DNA from: Alphaproteobacteria bacterium
GTDB lineage: Bacteria; Pseudomonadota; Alphaproteobacteria; Micropepsales; Micropepsaceae
Reading direction: 5' to 3'
Assembly (NCBI GenBank): GCA_028871345.1
Contig: JAGWNK010000002.1
Coordinates: 62,001-126,000 of the forward strand
DNA: 64,000 bases
Part shown: piece by piece, positions 40,213-48,923 of the stretch
How positions within the stretch are numbered: position 1 is the stretch's first letter
Layout of the letters: each line of letters begins with the position of its first letter
Notes under the pieces: generated by a model
What the model was told of the DNA's origin: nothing
Databases searched by the model: none
What the model saw: the letters and a program-made list of their open reading frames with translations, nothing else
Position numbers and translations under genes: made by a program

Positions 40213-42114
40213 GTGAGCAGATTTCGACTCTCTGATGTGCCGCTTCTGGTGAAAATCGCGTTCGCGCCCGCGCTTGCGCTTCTCATCCTGGCGGCCATGG
40301 CGGTGGGCTTCGTGGTAGCCCAGAGCCAATCGTCCAGCGAACTTCGTCGCGTCGTCGACGTCGAGATGGCCAAGAGCCTGGAGATGCAAGGCATCGCGCA
40401 GCGCATCACCGCCGCTCACGGACAGCTCTATCTTCTGTTGACGCACCAAGCCGGCAAGATCGACGAGAAGAACATCGACGCCCAGAGCAAAGCGCTGGTG
40501 GCCGATCTCGCCGAGACCGGCAAGCTGCTGAAGGCGGTCGAAGCCCAGGCGACGCCCGACCAGAAGCCGCTGTTCGCCAAGCTGGCCAAGCAGCTCGCCG
40601 ATACGCGCAGCGCCGTCGACCTCGTGGGCAGCATGATGACCGCAGATTTCTCCGCGGCCGTCAGCTTCGTGGAGCCCTTCGAGAAAAGCTACGAGCAGAT
40701 GGTGGACACGCTGAACCAGGTCGTGAAATCGACCCGCGACGCCACCGATGCGAAGGCCCGGGCCAGCGAGGCACGCGCCCGCACTGCCGAATTCGTGATC
40801 GCCCTCGCCGCGCTTCTGACTTTGCTGCTGGTGGCGTTCCTGGCGTCCGTCAGCGTCATCGCTCTGCGCCGGGACGTGCAGAAGATCGCCGACGCCACCG
40901 AGACACTGGCGGGCGGCAACACCGGCCTCGACCTGCAAGCCCTCGAGCGTCGCGACGAATTCGGCGCCATCGTGCGCTCGCTCAACGTCTTCCGCGACAA
41001 TCAGCTGAAGCTCGACGAAGCGCGCAAGGAGCAGCAGCACGTCGTCGGAGCGCTCGCTTCCGCGCTTGACCATCTGGCGGCCGGCGATCTCACCCACCGC
41101 CTGCAGGACGATTTCCCGGGCGAGTACCGCAAGCTTCAGGAAGACTACAACGCCGCCCTGCACGAACTGGAGGAGACGCTGCGCGTCATCTGGCAGGTCA
41201 CCTTCAACGTCAAGGGCGGTTCGGCGGAGATCAGCGACGCTGCGGACGATCTGTCGCGGCGCACGGAGCATCAGGCCGCGGCGCTCGAGGAGACGGCGGC
41301 CACCCTGAGCCAGATCACGGAGACCGTGAAACGCACGGCGGACGGCGCCATCCACGCCCGCGAAGCCGTCGCGGCGGCCAAGGAGGAAGCGATCAAGTCC
41401 GGACAGGTGGTCGGCAATGCCGTCACCGCCATGCACGAGCTCGAGACCTCTTCGGCGCAGATCGGTCAGATCGTTGGAATGATCGACGAGATCGCCTTCC
41501 AGACAAACCTCCTCGCGCTCAATGCGGGCGTCGAGGCGGCGCGCGCCGGCGATGCCGGTCGCGGCTTCGCCGTGGTGGCCAGCGAAGTGCGGGCGCTGTC
41601 GCGGCGCTCGGCGGATGCGGCCAAGGAAATCAAGGCGCTGATCGGCACGTCGGCGGCCAAGATCACCCAAAGCGTCGGACTGGTCGGCCAGGCCGGCAAG
41701 GCGCTCGATCGCATCGTCTCGCAGGTCGCCAACATCAATGAAGTCGTCGGCCAGATCGCCACATCGGCGCAGGAGGAATCCCTCAGCGTCGTCCAGGTGA
41801 ACACCGCCGTGAGCGACATGGACAACGTGACCCAGAGCAACGCCGCGATGGTTGAAGAGACCACCGCATCGAGCCATTCCCTGGCGCAGGAGGCCGAAGA
41901 GCTGGTCAATTTGCTCGGACGCTTCAAGGTCAACGGGGTCGAGAACATGGAACCCCAGAAGCGCAGCGCGCAGCCCCACGTGAACCCGGCGCGCCAGGAA
42001 CCGCGTGAACAACGCCGGGCGGCTCCCGTGGCGCCCAGGCGCGTCGCTTCCGGCGGCGCGGCCCTGGCCCGCAAGCAGGCCGTCGCCGCCCAGGAGGACT
42101 GGCAGGAATTCTAG
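40213..42114 (+). CDS. Methyl-accepting chemotaxis protein with 4HB-like periplasmic domain
   Basis: 633 residues. First membrane helix at about 13-33 ([20 protein letters not shown]), a four-helix-bundle-like periplasmic part of about 150 residues, second helix at about 193-215 ([20 protein letters not shown]), then a HAMP domain and a long signalling domain. The tip is [20 protein letters not shown] and [20 protein letters not shown]. The final residues DWQEF match the C-terminal pentapeptide that tethers the methylation enzymes CheR and CheB in Escherichia coli receptors. No che genes are adjacent. The sequence differs from the PAS receptor at 8529, which lacks that tail. Confidence 0.94.
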   Translation: MSRFRLSDVPLLVKIAFAPALALLILAAMAVGFVVAQSQSSSELRRVVDVEMAKSLEMQGIAQRITAAHGQLYLLLTHQAGKIDEKNIDAQSKALVADLAETGKLLKAVEAQATPDQKPLFAKLAKQLADTRSAVDLVGSMMTADFSAAVSFVEPFEKSYEQMVDTLNQVVKSTRDATDAKARASEARARTAEFVIALAALLTLLLVAFLASVSVIALRRDVQKIADATETLAGGNTGLDLQALERRDEFGAIVRSLNVFRDNQLKLDEARKEQQHVVGALASALDHLAAGDLTHRLQDDFPGEYRKLQEDYNAALHELEETLRVIWQVTFNVKGGSAEISDAADDLSRRTEHQAAALEETAATLSQITETVKRTADGAIHAREAVAAAKEEAIKSGQVVGNAVTAMHELETSSAQIGQIVGMIDEIAFQTNLLALNAGVEAARAGDAGRGFAVVASEVRALSRRSADAAKEIKALIGTSAAKITQSVGLVGQAGKALDRIVSQVANINEVVGQIATSAQEESLSVVQVNTAVSDMDNVTQSNAAMVEETTASSHSLAQEAEELVNLLGRFKVNGVENMEPQKRSAQPHVNPARQEPREQRRAAPVAPRRVASGGAALARKQAVAAQEDWQEF

Positions 42115-42159
42115 GGCGCGGCGGCTTCCGAGGAGACGCCGGCCGCCCATCCTGGTTCG

Positions 42160-42474
42160 CTATTTCTTGGCTCCGTGCCCGGGCAGAAGCTTCTCGATGG
42201 CGTCAAGATAGGCAATGAAGGCGCTGCGGCCCTTGTCGGTCAGCGTGACGCGCGTCAACGGCTTGCGTTGCTGGAACGTCTTGGCGATGGCGACATAGCC
42301 CGCCTCCTCCAGCTTGCGCAGATGCACCGAAAGGTTGCCGTCGCTCGCCTGCAGGCGGGCCTTCAGCTCATTGAAGTCCGCAGTGAAGCTTCCCGACAGA
42401 TACGCCATGATGCCCAGGCGCAAGCGCCCGTGGATCACCTCATCGACGGCGGAAATGTCGAAATCGCCGGTCAT
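42160..42474 (-). CDS. Winged-helix DNA-binding regulator
   Basis: 104 residues of the small winged-helix family that resembles ArsR/MarR (HTH_34-like). It reads AVDEVIHGRLRLGIMAYLSG, then FNELKARLQASDGNLSVHLR and KLEEAGYVAIAKTF, where DGNLSVHLRKLEEAGYV is the recognition helix and wing. No metal-binding cysteines are present. The start ATG (42474) overlaps the stop of the upstream membrane gene by 4 bases, so it is the second gene of a coupled pair. Such regulators usually control their own operon, and a palindrome at 43158-43176 upstream is the likely target. Confidence 0.87.
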   Translation of the reverse strand: MTGDFDISAVDEVIHGRLRLGIMAYLSGSFTADFNELKARLQASDGNLSVHLRKLEEAGYVAIAKTFQQRKPLTRVTLTDKGRSAFIAYLDAIEKLLPGHGAKK

Positions 42475-43076
42475 TTCGATTCGTCGGCCATCAGCTTGAA
42501 GCCCGGTAGGCAAAGGGTGATGAGAATGGCGAAAGCCATGGCCAGCAACTGCCGCGGATCGCCCGAAAGCAAGGCCAGCAGCGGAGCGGTGGCAAAGGCC
42601 GCAATCGCCGCGCCAAGCATCCACCAGCGCCGCGCCACCGCCGCCGAAATCGTCCAAGCCGTGCCGTAGAAGACGAACGCAAGCCAAGTGCTCACGATCT
42701 GGATTTCGGCTGAGTGCAGTACGCTGGCCGTGATGCTGACGCTCGCCGCGGACACGATGATGCCCACGCCACAGGCGCTCCAGGCGAGGCCGAAGGCGGC
42801 GTTGCTGGCGCTCGACTTGACCTGCCCCTTCGAGCGCATGCGGAAGAACAGCGCAAACCAGACGATGGCGAAGAGCGCGCACGCCCCCCACCACAGGTTT
42901 CCGAGCTGCGTTTCCGGAAAGGGAATCCGCCCGGTGACGGCGGCCCAATGGATCAGGCAGGTTGCCCCGAAGACGAGTCCGGCCGCCGTCAGGAAGGTGC
43001 CGCCGAGGATGGGGCCGCGGCGCCCCTGTTCCGCCAGGCGGCGCATATAGGAAATGTCGTCTCTGATGTCGGTCAT
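42471..43076 (-). CDS. Hypothetical membrane protein co-transcribed with winged-helix regulator
   Basis: 201 residues with about five membrane segments (ILGGTFLTAAGLVFGATCLI, NLWWGACALFAIVWFALFFR, GLAWSACGVGIIVSAASVSI, TWLAFVFYGTAWTISAAVAR, AFAILITLCLPGFKLM). The start MTDIRDDISYMRRLAEQGRR is typical of proteins paired with this class of regulator. It lies first in the two-gene operon and is separated from the divergent OPT gene by about 220 bases that hold a palindromic operator. Perhaps a sensor or partner whose state is reported to the regulator. Not recognised beyond this. Confidence 0.78.
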   Translation of the reverse strand: MTDIRDDISYMRRLAEQGRRGPILGGTFLTAAGLVFGATCLIHWAAVTGRIPFPETQLGNLWWGACALFAIVWFALFFRMRSKGQVKSSASNAAFGLAWSACGVGIIVSAASVSITASVLHSAEIQIVSTWLAFVFYGTAWTISAAVARRWWMLGAAIAAFATAPLLALLSGDPRQLLAMAFAILITLCLPGFKLMADESK

Positions 43077-43157
43077 GATGAGCGGTCTCCGGAAGCTTGC
43101 ATCGAATGCGAGGACTGCGCACCTGGCGGCCAGGTCCGTGTTCTCCTTAGCATCATA

Positions 43158-43176
43158 TACTTTGACTTACAAAGTA
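43158..43176. promoter_or_regulatory. Palindromic operator between the regulator operon and OPT gene
   Basis: TACTTTG, ACTTA, CAAAGTA is a perfect 7-bp inverted repeat with a 5-base spacer. On the minus strand TATGAT lies at 43153-43158 just downstream, consistent with an operator close to the promoter of the winged-helix operon (start at 43076). A further CTTTATTG touches its right end. Confidence 0.65.
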
Positions 43177-43297
43177 CTTTATTGTCGCACGACCTACGCA
43201 AGTCCCGCTCTGAGGTGCCAAGGTTTTGAACGCAAAGGCTCTTTCGATTCTGTGCCGCCGTGGCACTCTGCGTGATCAATCCTCAGGGGGACAGGAC

Positions 43298-45307
43298 GTG
43301 GCGATACCGGCGAGCAAGAAGATCACGGAACTGACGATCCGGGGACTGGTCCTGGGCGTCCTCATCACGGTCGTGTTCACGGCCGCCAACGTTTATCTGG
43401 GGCTCAAGGTCGGCCTCACCTTTGCGACCTCGATCCCGGCCGCCGTGATTTCGATGGCCGTCCTGTCGGCGTTCAAGGATTCCTCGGTCCTGGAGAACAA
43501 CATCGTGCAGACGGTGGCGTCCGCCGCCGGCACGTTGTCGTCGGTGATCTTCGTGCTGCCCGGGCTTCTGATCGTCGGTTGGTGGAAGGGCTTTCCGTTT
43601 TGGACCTCGTTCTGGATCTGCGCCGCCGGCGGCGTGCTCGGTGTGTTGTTCACCATTCCGCTGCGCCGCGCCATGGTGACGACCTCCGATCTTCCCTATC
43701 CCGAGGGCGTGGCCGCCGCCGAGGTCCTGGAAGTCGGCGGTCAGGCGCGCGAGGCGGCCGGCGGCAACGCGCCGCCCGAAACCCGCGAAGGTCTTCTCGC
43801 CGTAGTCTACGGATCGATCGCTTCGGCGGGACTGGCGATCTTCGGCGCGACGCAAGTGATGGCCAGCGAGGTCACCGGATATTTCCGCCTGGGGCGCGGG
43901 GCGAGCGGCTATGACATGTCGTTCTCGCTGGCGCTGCTCGGCGCGGGATACCTGGTGGGCCTGTCCGTCGGCATGGCGATGCTGCTCGGGCTCCTGATCG
44001 CCTGGGCGGGAGCGGTCCCCATCCTGACATCGTTGACGCCGCAAGGCCCGGCGGCGCTGGGCGATTTCGTGACCTCGGAATGGTACCACAAGGTGCGCTT
44101 CATCGGCGCCGGCGCCATCGCCATCGCCGCCATCTGGACCCTGACCAAGCTGGCCGGGCCCGTCGTGCGCGGCACGATCGCCACGATGGCGGCCTCGCGC
44201 GGCAAGAAGCATGCGCTGGACCGGCGCGATGTCGACATGTCGCCGTTCTGGATCGGCGTCTTGGCGGTTGCCTGCCTCATCGTGATCGCCTGGCTGCTCC
44301 AGCTGTTCCTGGCGGGGACGCCGCTGGCGGGGCAGACGCGCACCCTCGTCGTGACGGCCCTCCCCTTCATCTTCATCGGCGGATTCATGGTGGCCGCGAT
44401 TTGCGGCTACATGGCGGGATTGATCGGCGCCTCCAACAGTCCGCTGTCCGGCGTCGGCATTCTGGCCATCATCTGTTGCGCCGTCCTCCTGATCTCGGTG
44501 AGTTACCCCGACGCCGCGATGCGCAAGCCGTTGGTGGCCTACTCCCTGTTCATCACGGCCATCGTCTTCGCCATCGCGACGATCTCGAACAACAACCTGC
44601 AGGACCTGAAGACCGGTCAGCTGGTGGGCGCCACCCCGGCCGCACAGCAATGGGCCCTCGTCGTCGGCGTGGTGGCCGGCGCCGCCGTGATTCCGCCCGT
44701 CCTGAACCTGCTGGCCCAGGCCAACGGATTCGTCGGCGCACCGCGCCCGCCGACGGCGCTCGCCCAGCCGCTGGGCGCGCCCCAGGCCAATCTGATCTCC
44801 GCTCTGGCGCAGGGCGTCATCGAGCAGAGACTCGAATGGCAAATGATTGCCATCGGCTGCGCCCTGGGGGTCGTCCTCGTGCTGCTCGACGAGGCCCTGG
44901 GCGCCCGCAAGTGGCTGCGTCTGCCGCCCCTGGCCGTGGGCATCGGCATCTATCTTCCCATGTCCGCGACCCTGCCGGTCGTGGTCGGCGCCGTCATCGG
45001 CCACATCTACGATCTGTGGGCCAACCGCAGGCGGGACCCGGAACACGCCAAGCGACTCGGTGTCCTCGTGGCATCCGGCATGATCGTGGGCGAAAGCCTC
45101 TTTGGAGTCGTGCTCGCAGGTTTGGTGTATTTCATGGCCACAGGCGCGCCCCTCGGGCTGGTTCCGCCGGATTTCCCCCCGGCGCCCATCATTGGTTGGA
45201 TCTCGTTCGGGGTGCTGATTCTGCTGCTCTATGGCTGGATGATGCGCCGTTCCATGCGTCAACGTACCCAGCCGACGCATCCGGGGGGTCGAGACGCGGG
45301 AAGCTGA
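43298..45307 (+). CDS. OPT family oligopeptide transporter
   Basis: 669 residues and about 14 membrane segments, a proton-coupled OPT transporter. The N-terminal segment (LTIRGLVLGVLITVVFTAAN and VYLGLKVGLTFATSIPAAVI) and the LENNIVQTVASAAGTLSSVI helix are characteristic. Later, SDLPYPEGVAAAEVLEVGGQ and the NSPLSGVGI segment are typical of bacterial members. The GTG at 43298, with GGGGGACAGGAC before it, is the best start; a longer frame back to 43226 begins with a TTG and has no family match. Bacterial OPT proteins may carry peptides or metal chelates, and the substrate here is open. Confidence 0.9.
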   Translation: MAIPASKKITELTIRGLVLGVLITVVFTAANVYLGLKVGLTFATSIPAAVISMAVLSAFKDSSVLENNIVQTVASAAGTLSSVIFVLPGLLIVGWWKGFPFWTSFWICAAGGVLGVLFTIPLRRAMVTTSDLPYPEGVAAAEVLEVGGQAREAAGGNAPPETREGLLAVVYGSIASAGLAIFGATQVMASEVTGYFRLGRGASGYDMSFSLALLGAGYLVGLSVGMAMLLGLLIAWAGAVPILTSLTPQGPAALGDFVTSEWYHKVRFIGAGAIAIAAIWTLTKLAGPVVRGTIATMAASRGKKHALDRRDVDMSPFWIGVLAVACLIVIAWLLQLFLAGTPLAGQTRTLVVTALPFIFIGGFMVAAICGYMAGLIGASNSPLSGVGILAIICCAVLLISVSYPDAAMRKPLVAYSLFITAIVFAIATISNNNLQDLKTGQLVGATPAAQQWALVVGVVAGAAVIPPVLNLLAQANGFVGAPRPPTALAQPLGAPQANLISALAQGVIEQRLEWQMIAIGCALGVVLVLLDEALGARKWLRLPPLAVGIGIYLPMSATLPVVVGAVIGHIYDLWANRRRDPEHAKRLGVLVASGMIVGESLFGVVLAGLVYFMATGAPLGLVPPDFPPAPIIGWISFGVLILLLYGWMMRRSMRQRTQPTHPGGRDAGS

Positions 45308-45369
45308 CGACATTTTGATTTGTCGGCGCCGCCCCTATACTGGGCCGGCGCTGCAACCGGACTGAACCC

Positions 45370-46068
45370 ATGGCGAACATCGCACTCGTCGACGACGACA
45401 AGAACATCCTGGCCTCGGTGTCCATGCTGCTCGAACAGGAAGGCTACCATGTGCGCACGTTTGCGGACGGCGCCTCTGCCCTCACGGCCTTGAGCGCCAC
45501 GCCGCCCGACCTCGCCATTCTCGACATCAAGATGCCGCGCATGGACGGCCTGGAGCTGCTGCGGCGCCTGCGCCAGAGCGCGGACCTGCCTGTCATCTTC
45601 CTCACCTCGAAGGACGAAGAGATCGACGAGTTGATGGGCCTCAACGCCGGCGCCGACGACTATATCCGCAAGCCCTTTTCACAGCGTCTGCTCCTGGAGC
45701 GCGTCAAGGCCGTGCTGCGCCGTGCCGACTCGCGCAAGGTGCCCGCCGGACCCGAAGCCAAGAAGGAAGCCCTCGTCCGCGGCAAGCTGGCCCTCGATCC
45801 GCAGCGCCACGAATGCACCTGGGACGGCAGACCGGTCCGCCTGACGGTGACCGAATTCCTGATCCTGCAATGCCTGGCGCAGCGCCCCGGTTTTGTGAAG
45901 AGCCGGGACAGCCTGATGGACGCCGCCTATGACGATCAGGTCTACGTCGACGACCGCACGATCGACAGCCACATCAAGCGCCTGCGCAAGAAGTTCAAGC
46001 AGGTCGACGACAGCTTCGAGGCCATCGAAACGCTCTATGGGGTCGGCTACCGATATCGTGAGACATAA
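45370..46068 (+). CDS. chvI: ChvI-type response regulator
   Basis: 232-residue OmpR-family regulator. The receiver domain carries the acidic pair DDD at residues 8-10, the phosphorylated D52 ([12 protein letters not shown]) and K101 ([20 protein letters not shown]). The DNA-binding winged helix is at about 145-225 ([52 protein letters not shown]). In Rhizobium, Sinorhizobium and Agrobacterium, ChvI acts with ChvG to control acid, envelope and exopolysaccharide genes. The adjoining kinase gene and HPrK/PTS order support this exact assignment. Confidence 0.92.
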   Translation: MANIALVDDDKNILASVSMLLEQEGYHVRTFADGASALTALSATPPDLAILDIKMPRMDGLELLRRLRQSADLPVIFLTSKDEEIDELMGLNAGADDYIRKPFSQRLLLERVKAVLRRADSRKVPAGPEAKKEALVRGKLALDPQRHECTWDGRPVRLTVTEFLILQCLAQRPGFVKSRDSLMDAAYDDQVYVDDRTIDSHIKRLRKKFKQVDDSFEAIETLYGVGYRYRET

Positions 46069-46107
46069 CAGCGCCGCGTCCGCCGCAGCGGCCCGGCGGG
46101 GGGCGCG

Positions 46108-47691
46108 ATGATATTCGGGTCCGATACGCGCCATCCGGTCCTGCAGTGGCGCATCGTCATCTTCAACATCGCCGTCTTCCTCATCCTGATCGGCGGCATG
46201 ATCGCCATTCAGTCGAGCCGGGAGGGCCTGGTCGACGAACGGCTGACCGGCATCGAGGAAGAGGCCCGCGTCGTGGCGGGCACGCTCGCGGAATACGCCA
46301 CGGTCAACGACACGCGCTCCATCAACGTCGAAGACGCGGCTCCTTTGATGCGGGAGCTTCTGGCGCCAACGCGGTTGAGGGCGCGCCTTTACGACACCAA
46401 CGGCCAGCTCGTCATCGACACCCGCAACCTCCTGGCCCGCAACGTCGTGCAGGTAGCGGAGCTGCCGCCCATCGACGATTGGAGCCGCTTCAAGCACGCC
46501 GTCAGCAACATCTATGACAGCATCATCGGCGTGCGGCCGTTCGCCAAGCTGGAGCCCTATTTCGAGGCCGGCATCGACGGCCGCGTCTACCGCGAGGTCG
46601 ATTCCGCTCTCGAGGGGGATACCGTCCCTTCCGAGCGCATCGACGAGCAGAACCGGCTGGTGCTGTCGGTGGCGGTACCCATCCAGCGTTTCAAGGCCAT
46701 TTACGGCGTGCTGTTCGTCTCCACCGAGGGCGGCGATATCGACAACATCCTGCGCGAGGAACGCACCAAGCTGATCCTCTATCTGGCGGTGGCGCTGGCG
46801 ATGATGATGGGATCGGCCTTGTGGCTGTCGCGCACGATCGCCGAACCCATGCGGCGTCTGGCCGAAGCCGCCGACCGCGTGCGCAGCGGCCGAGCCGGGC
46901 GCGAGACCATCCCGGCGATGAGCGAACGAAGCGACGAGATCGGCGATCTCGCCGAGAGCCTGTCGGCCATGACGCGGGCGCTCTACGACCGCATCGATGC
47001 CATCGAAAGCTTCGCGGCCGACGTTGCGCATGAATTGAAGAACCCTCTGACCTCGCTGAAGAGCGCCGTGGAGATGTTCTCGCGCGCCGCCGACGACGAG
47101 GCGCGGCTGAGGCTGATGAACATCGTGCGCGCCGACGTCAAGCGCATCGATCGCCTGATCACCGACATCTCGGATGCTTCGCGCCTCGATGCCGAACTGA
47201 GTCGCGAGACGCGCAGCCCCGTCGATCTGACGCGGCTGCTCGAGACCGTCGTCGAGATCTACGGATTCATGGAGCTGCCGAAGAAGATCGAACTGAAGCT
47301 CGACCTGCAACTGCCGCCCGACGCCGCCGTGATGGGCCGCGACGAACGCCTCGGCCAGGTCATCCGCAATCTCATCGACAACGCCTTGTCGTTCAGCCCC
47401 GAGGGCGGAACGGTGACCGTCGCCGCGCGCACCGAAGACGGCTTCGCCCATGTCACGGTCGAGGACCAGGGCCCCGGCATCCCGCCGGACAATCTGGAGA
47501 CCATCTTCGAGCGGTTCTATACCGAACGTCCGCAAGAACACGGATTCGGCAAGAATTCGGGCCTCGGACTGTCGATCGCACGCCAGATCACCGAGGGCAT
47601 GAACGGCCGCATCTGGGCGGAGAACCGGAGCGAAGGAGGCGCCCGATTCACCGTCAAACTGCCCCTGGCACGGTTCGCATGGCCGCTGTGA
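46108..47691 (+). CDS. chvG: ChvG-type sensor histidine kinase
   Basis: 527 residues. N-terminal helix (WRIVIFNIAVFLILIGGMIA), a periplasmic sensor of about 190 residues, second helix (ILYLAVALAMMMGSALWLSR), a HAMP, then kinase. The phospho-acceptor H308 lies in ADVAHELKNPLTSLKSAVEM. N box is IRNLIDNALSFSPEGGTVTV, G box DQGPGIPPDNLETIFERFYT and KNSGLGLSIARQITEG. It senses acid or envelope stress with ChvI. It ends at 47691 and overlaps the HPrK gene by 13 bases. In other alphas pckA neighbours this pair; it is absent here, with an OPT gene in that position. Confidence 0.92.
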   Translation: MIFGSDTRHPVLQWRIVIFNIAVFLILIGGMIAIQSSREGLVDERLTGIEEEARVVAGTLAEYATVNDTRSINVEDAAPLMRELLAPTRLRARLYDTNGQLVIDTRNLLARNVVQVAELPPIDDWSRFKHAVSNIYDSIIGVRPFAKLEPYFEAGIDGRVYREVDSALEGDTVPSERIDEQNRLVLSVAVPIQRFKAIYGVLFVSTEGGDIDNILREERTKLILYLAVALAMMMGSALWLSRTIAEPMRRLAEAADRVRSGRAGRETIPAMSERSDEIGDLAESLSAMTRALYDRIDAIESFAADVAHELKNPLTSLKSAVEMFSRAADDEARLRLMNIVRADVKRIDRLITDISDASRLDAELSRETRSPVDLTRLLETVVEIYGFMELPKKIELKLDLQLPPDAAVMGRDERLGQVIRNLIDNALSFSPEGGTVTVAARTEDGFAHVTVEDQGPGIPPDNLETIFERFYTERPQEHGFGKNSGLGLSIARQITEGMNGRIWAENRSEGGARFTVKLPLARFAWPL

Positions 47692-48176
47692 TCGTCCACG
47701 CCAGCTGCGTTCGCCTCGGCCGCGCCGGCGCGGCGTTCGGCGCCCCGCCGTCCTGCGGCATCTTGCTGATTGGTCCAAGCGGCGCCGGCAAGTCCGACCT
47801 GGCCTTGCGCTTGATCGCGATGGGGGCCGTGCTGGTGGCCGACGATCGCACCGAGCTATTTGTCGCGCGCGGCGCCTTGTACGCCAGGCCGCCGGCCCGC
47901 GGCGCAGGCCTCTTGGAGATCCGCGGCGTCGGCATCCTGGAATTGCCTCATTCGCCGCGGGCCCCCATCACGCTCGCGGTAACATTGGGCAGCCGCGGAC
48001 AGCGTCTGCCCGAACATCGCTCCTATCGACCTCCGGGCCGACTTGGGCTACCTCCCCGGGCGGCGCCGCCGCTGCTGACCCTGCCGGCCTTCGAAGCGTC
48101 GACGCCGGGCAAGATCGGAGCCGCAGCGGCAGCTTATGCGCTGGGGTTGCACCGCGAGGATGTCAACCCCATTTAA
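47679..48176 (+). CDS. hprK: HPr kinase/phosphorylase (kinase-domain-only form)
   Basis: 165 residues, much shorter than the Firmicutes enzyme because only the kinase domain is present, as usual in alphaproteobacteria. The P-loop is G32-PSGAGKS-39, followed by LALRLIAMGAVLVADDRTEL and LLEIRGVGILELP, which contain the acidic residues and the nucleotide-site. It phosphorylates HPr on a serine and so controls PTS-Ntr. It overlaps chvG, which suggests coordinated synthesis with the sensor. The C-terminal tail (RPPGRLGLPPRAAPPLLTLP) is proline-rich. Confidence 0.9.
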   Translation: MAAVIVHASCVRLGRAGAAFGAPPSCGILLIGPSGAGKSDLALRLIAMGAVLVADDRTELFVARGALYARPPARGAGLLEIRGVGILELPHSPRAPITLAVTLGSRGQRLPEHRSYRPPGRLGLPPRAAPPLLTLPAFEASTPGKIGAAAAAYALGLHREDVNPI

Positions 48177-48230
48177 TCCTTCACAGGCGGCGCCGGATTG
48201 CTATCTTTCGCCGCCCAAACGGACAGGTCC

Positions 48231-48641
48231 ATGATCGGTATCGTACTCGTCACCCACGGCCGCCTGGCCCAGGAATTCATCTCGGCAATGGAGCATATGG
48301 TCGGACCGCAGACGCATCTGCGGGCGGTCTGCATCGGCCCCGAAGATGACATCGAACGGCGCCAGCGCGAGATCGCCGCGGCGGTGAAATCGGTGGACCT
48401 GGGCGACGGCGTGGTCATTGCCACCGATATGTTCGGCGGCACGCCCTGCAATCTGGCACTGACGCTGCTCGAGAAAGGCAAGATCGAGGTTCTCGCGGGG
48501 GTCAACCTGCCCAGTCTGATCAAGCTGTGCGACGCGCGCACCAAGATGCCGCTCGAGATCGCCGTCCAGGACGCCATCGAGGCTGGCCGCAAATACATGC
48601 GGGCCGGCTCGGCCGACCTTTTCGGCGGGACCTCTGCATGA
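48231..48641 (+). CDS. PTS EIIA component (mannose-type, PTS-Ntr)
   Basis: 136-residue ManX-type EIIA. H9 in MIGIVLVTHGRLAQEFISAM is the phosphorylation site, and ATDMFGGTPCNLALTLL is the conserved glycine-rich turn. Without EIIB/C components it should receive phosphate from HPr and act as a regulator. ATG 48231 is chosen because it starts at the first conserved strand, although a longer frame to 48198 exists. It overlaps the HPr gene by 4 bases. Not linked to sugar transport genes here. Confidence 0.93.
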   Translation: MIGIVLVTHGRLAQEFISAMEHMVGPQTHLRAVCIGPEDDIERRQREIAAAVKSVDLGDGVVIATDMFGGTPCNLALTLLEKGKIEVLAGVNLPSLIKLCDARTKMPLEIAVQDAIEAGRKYMRAGSADLFGGTSA

Positions 48642-48919
48642 ACGCGGCCCTGAGGGTCTCCGCCAACGCCAAGATCACAAACAAGCGCGGCCTGCACGCG
48701 CGCGCCTCGGCCAAGCTGGTCGAGGCGGCGTCGCGCTTCAATTCTCACATCACCGTCGGCAAGGACGGCCAGTGCGTCGACGCCCGATCGATCATGGGCC
48801 TGATGCTGCTCGCCGCCCCGCTCGGCAGCGAGATCGAAATCTCGGCGGCGGGCGAGGATGCCCAGCAGGCGCTCACCGCCATCCTGGCGCTGATCGACGC
48901 GAAGTTCGGCGAAGAGTAG
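48638..48919 (+). CDS. Phosphocarrier protein HPr
   Basis: 93 residues. H20 in RGLHARASAKLVEAASRF is the EI phosphorylation site, and the ARSIMGLMLLAAPLGSEIEI stretch contains the serine (S50s) that HPrK modifies. It is coupled to EIIA (4-base overlap), and its stop is only 4 bases before the stop of the convergent S10 peptidase gene. No EI gene (ptsP) is in the window. Confidence 0.95.
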   Translation: MNAALRVSANAKITNKRGLHARASAKLVEAASRFNSHITVGKDGQCVDARSIMGLMLLAAPLGSEIEISAAGEDAQQALTAILALIDAKFGEE

Positions 48920-48923
48920 CCGC

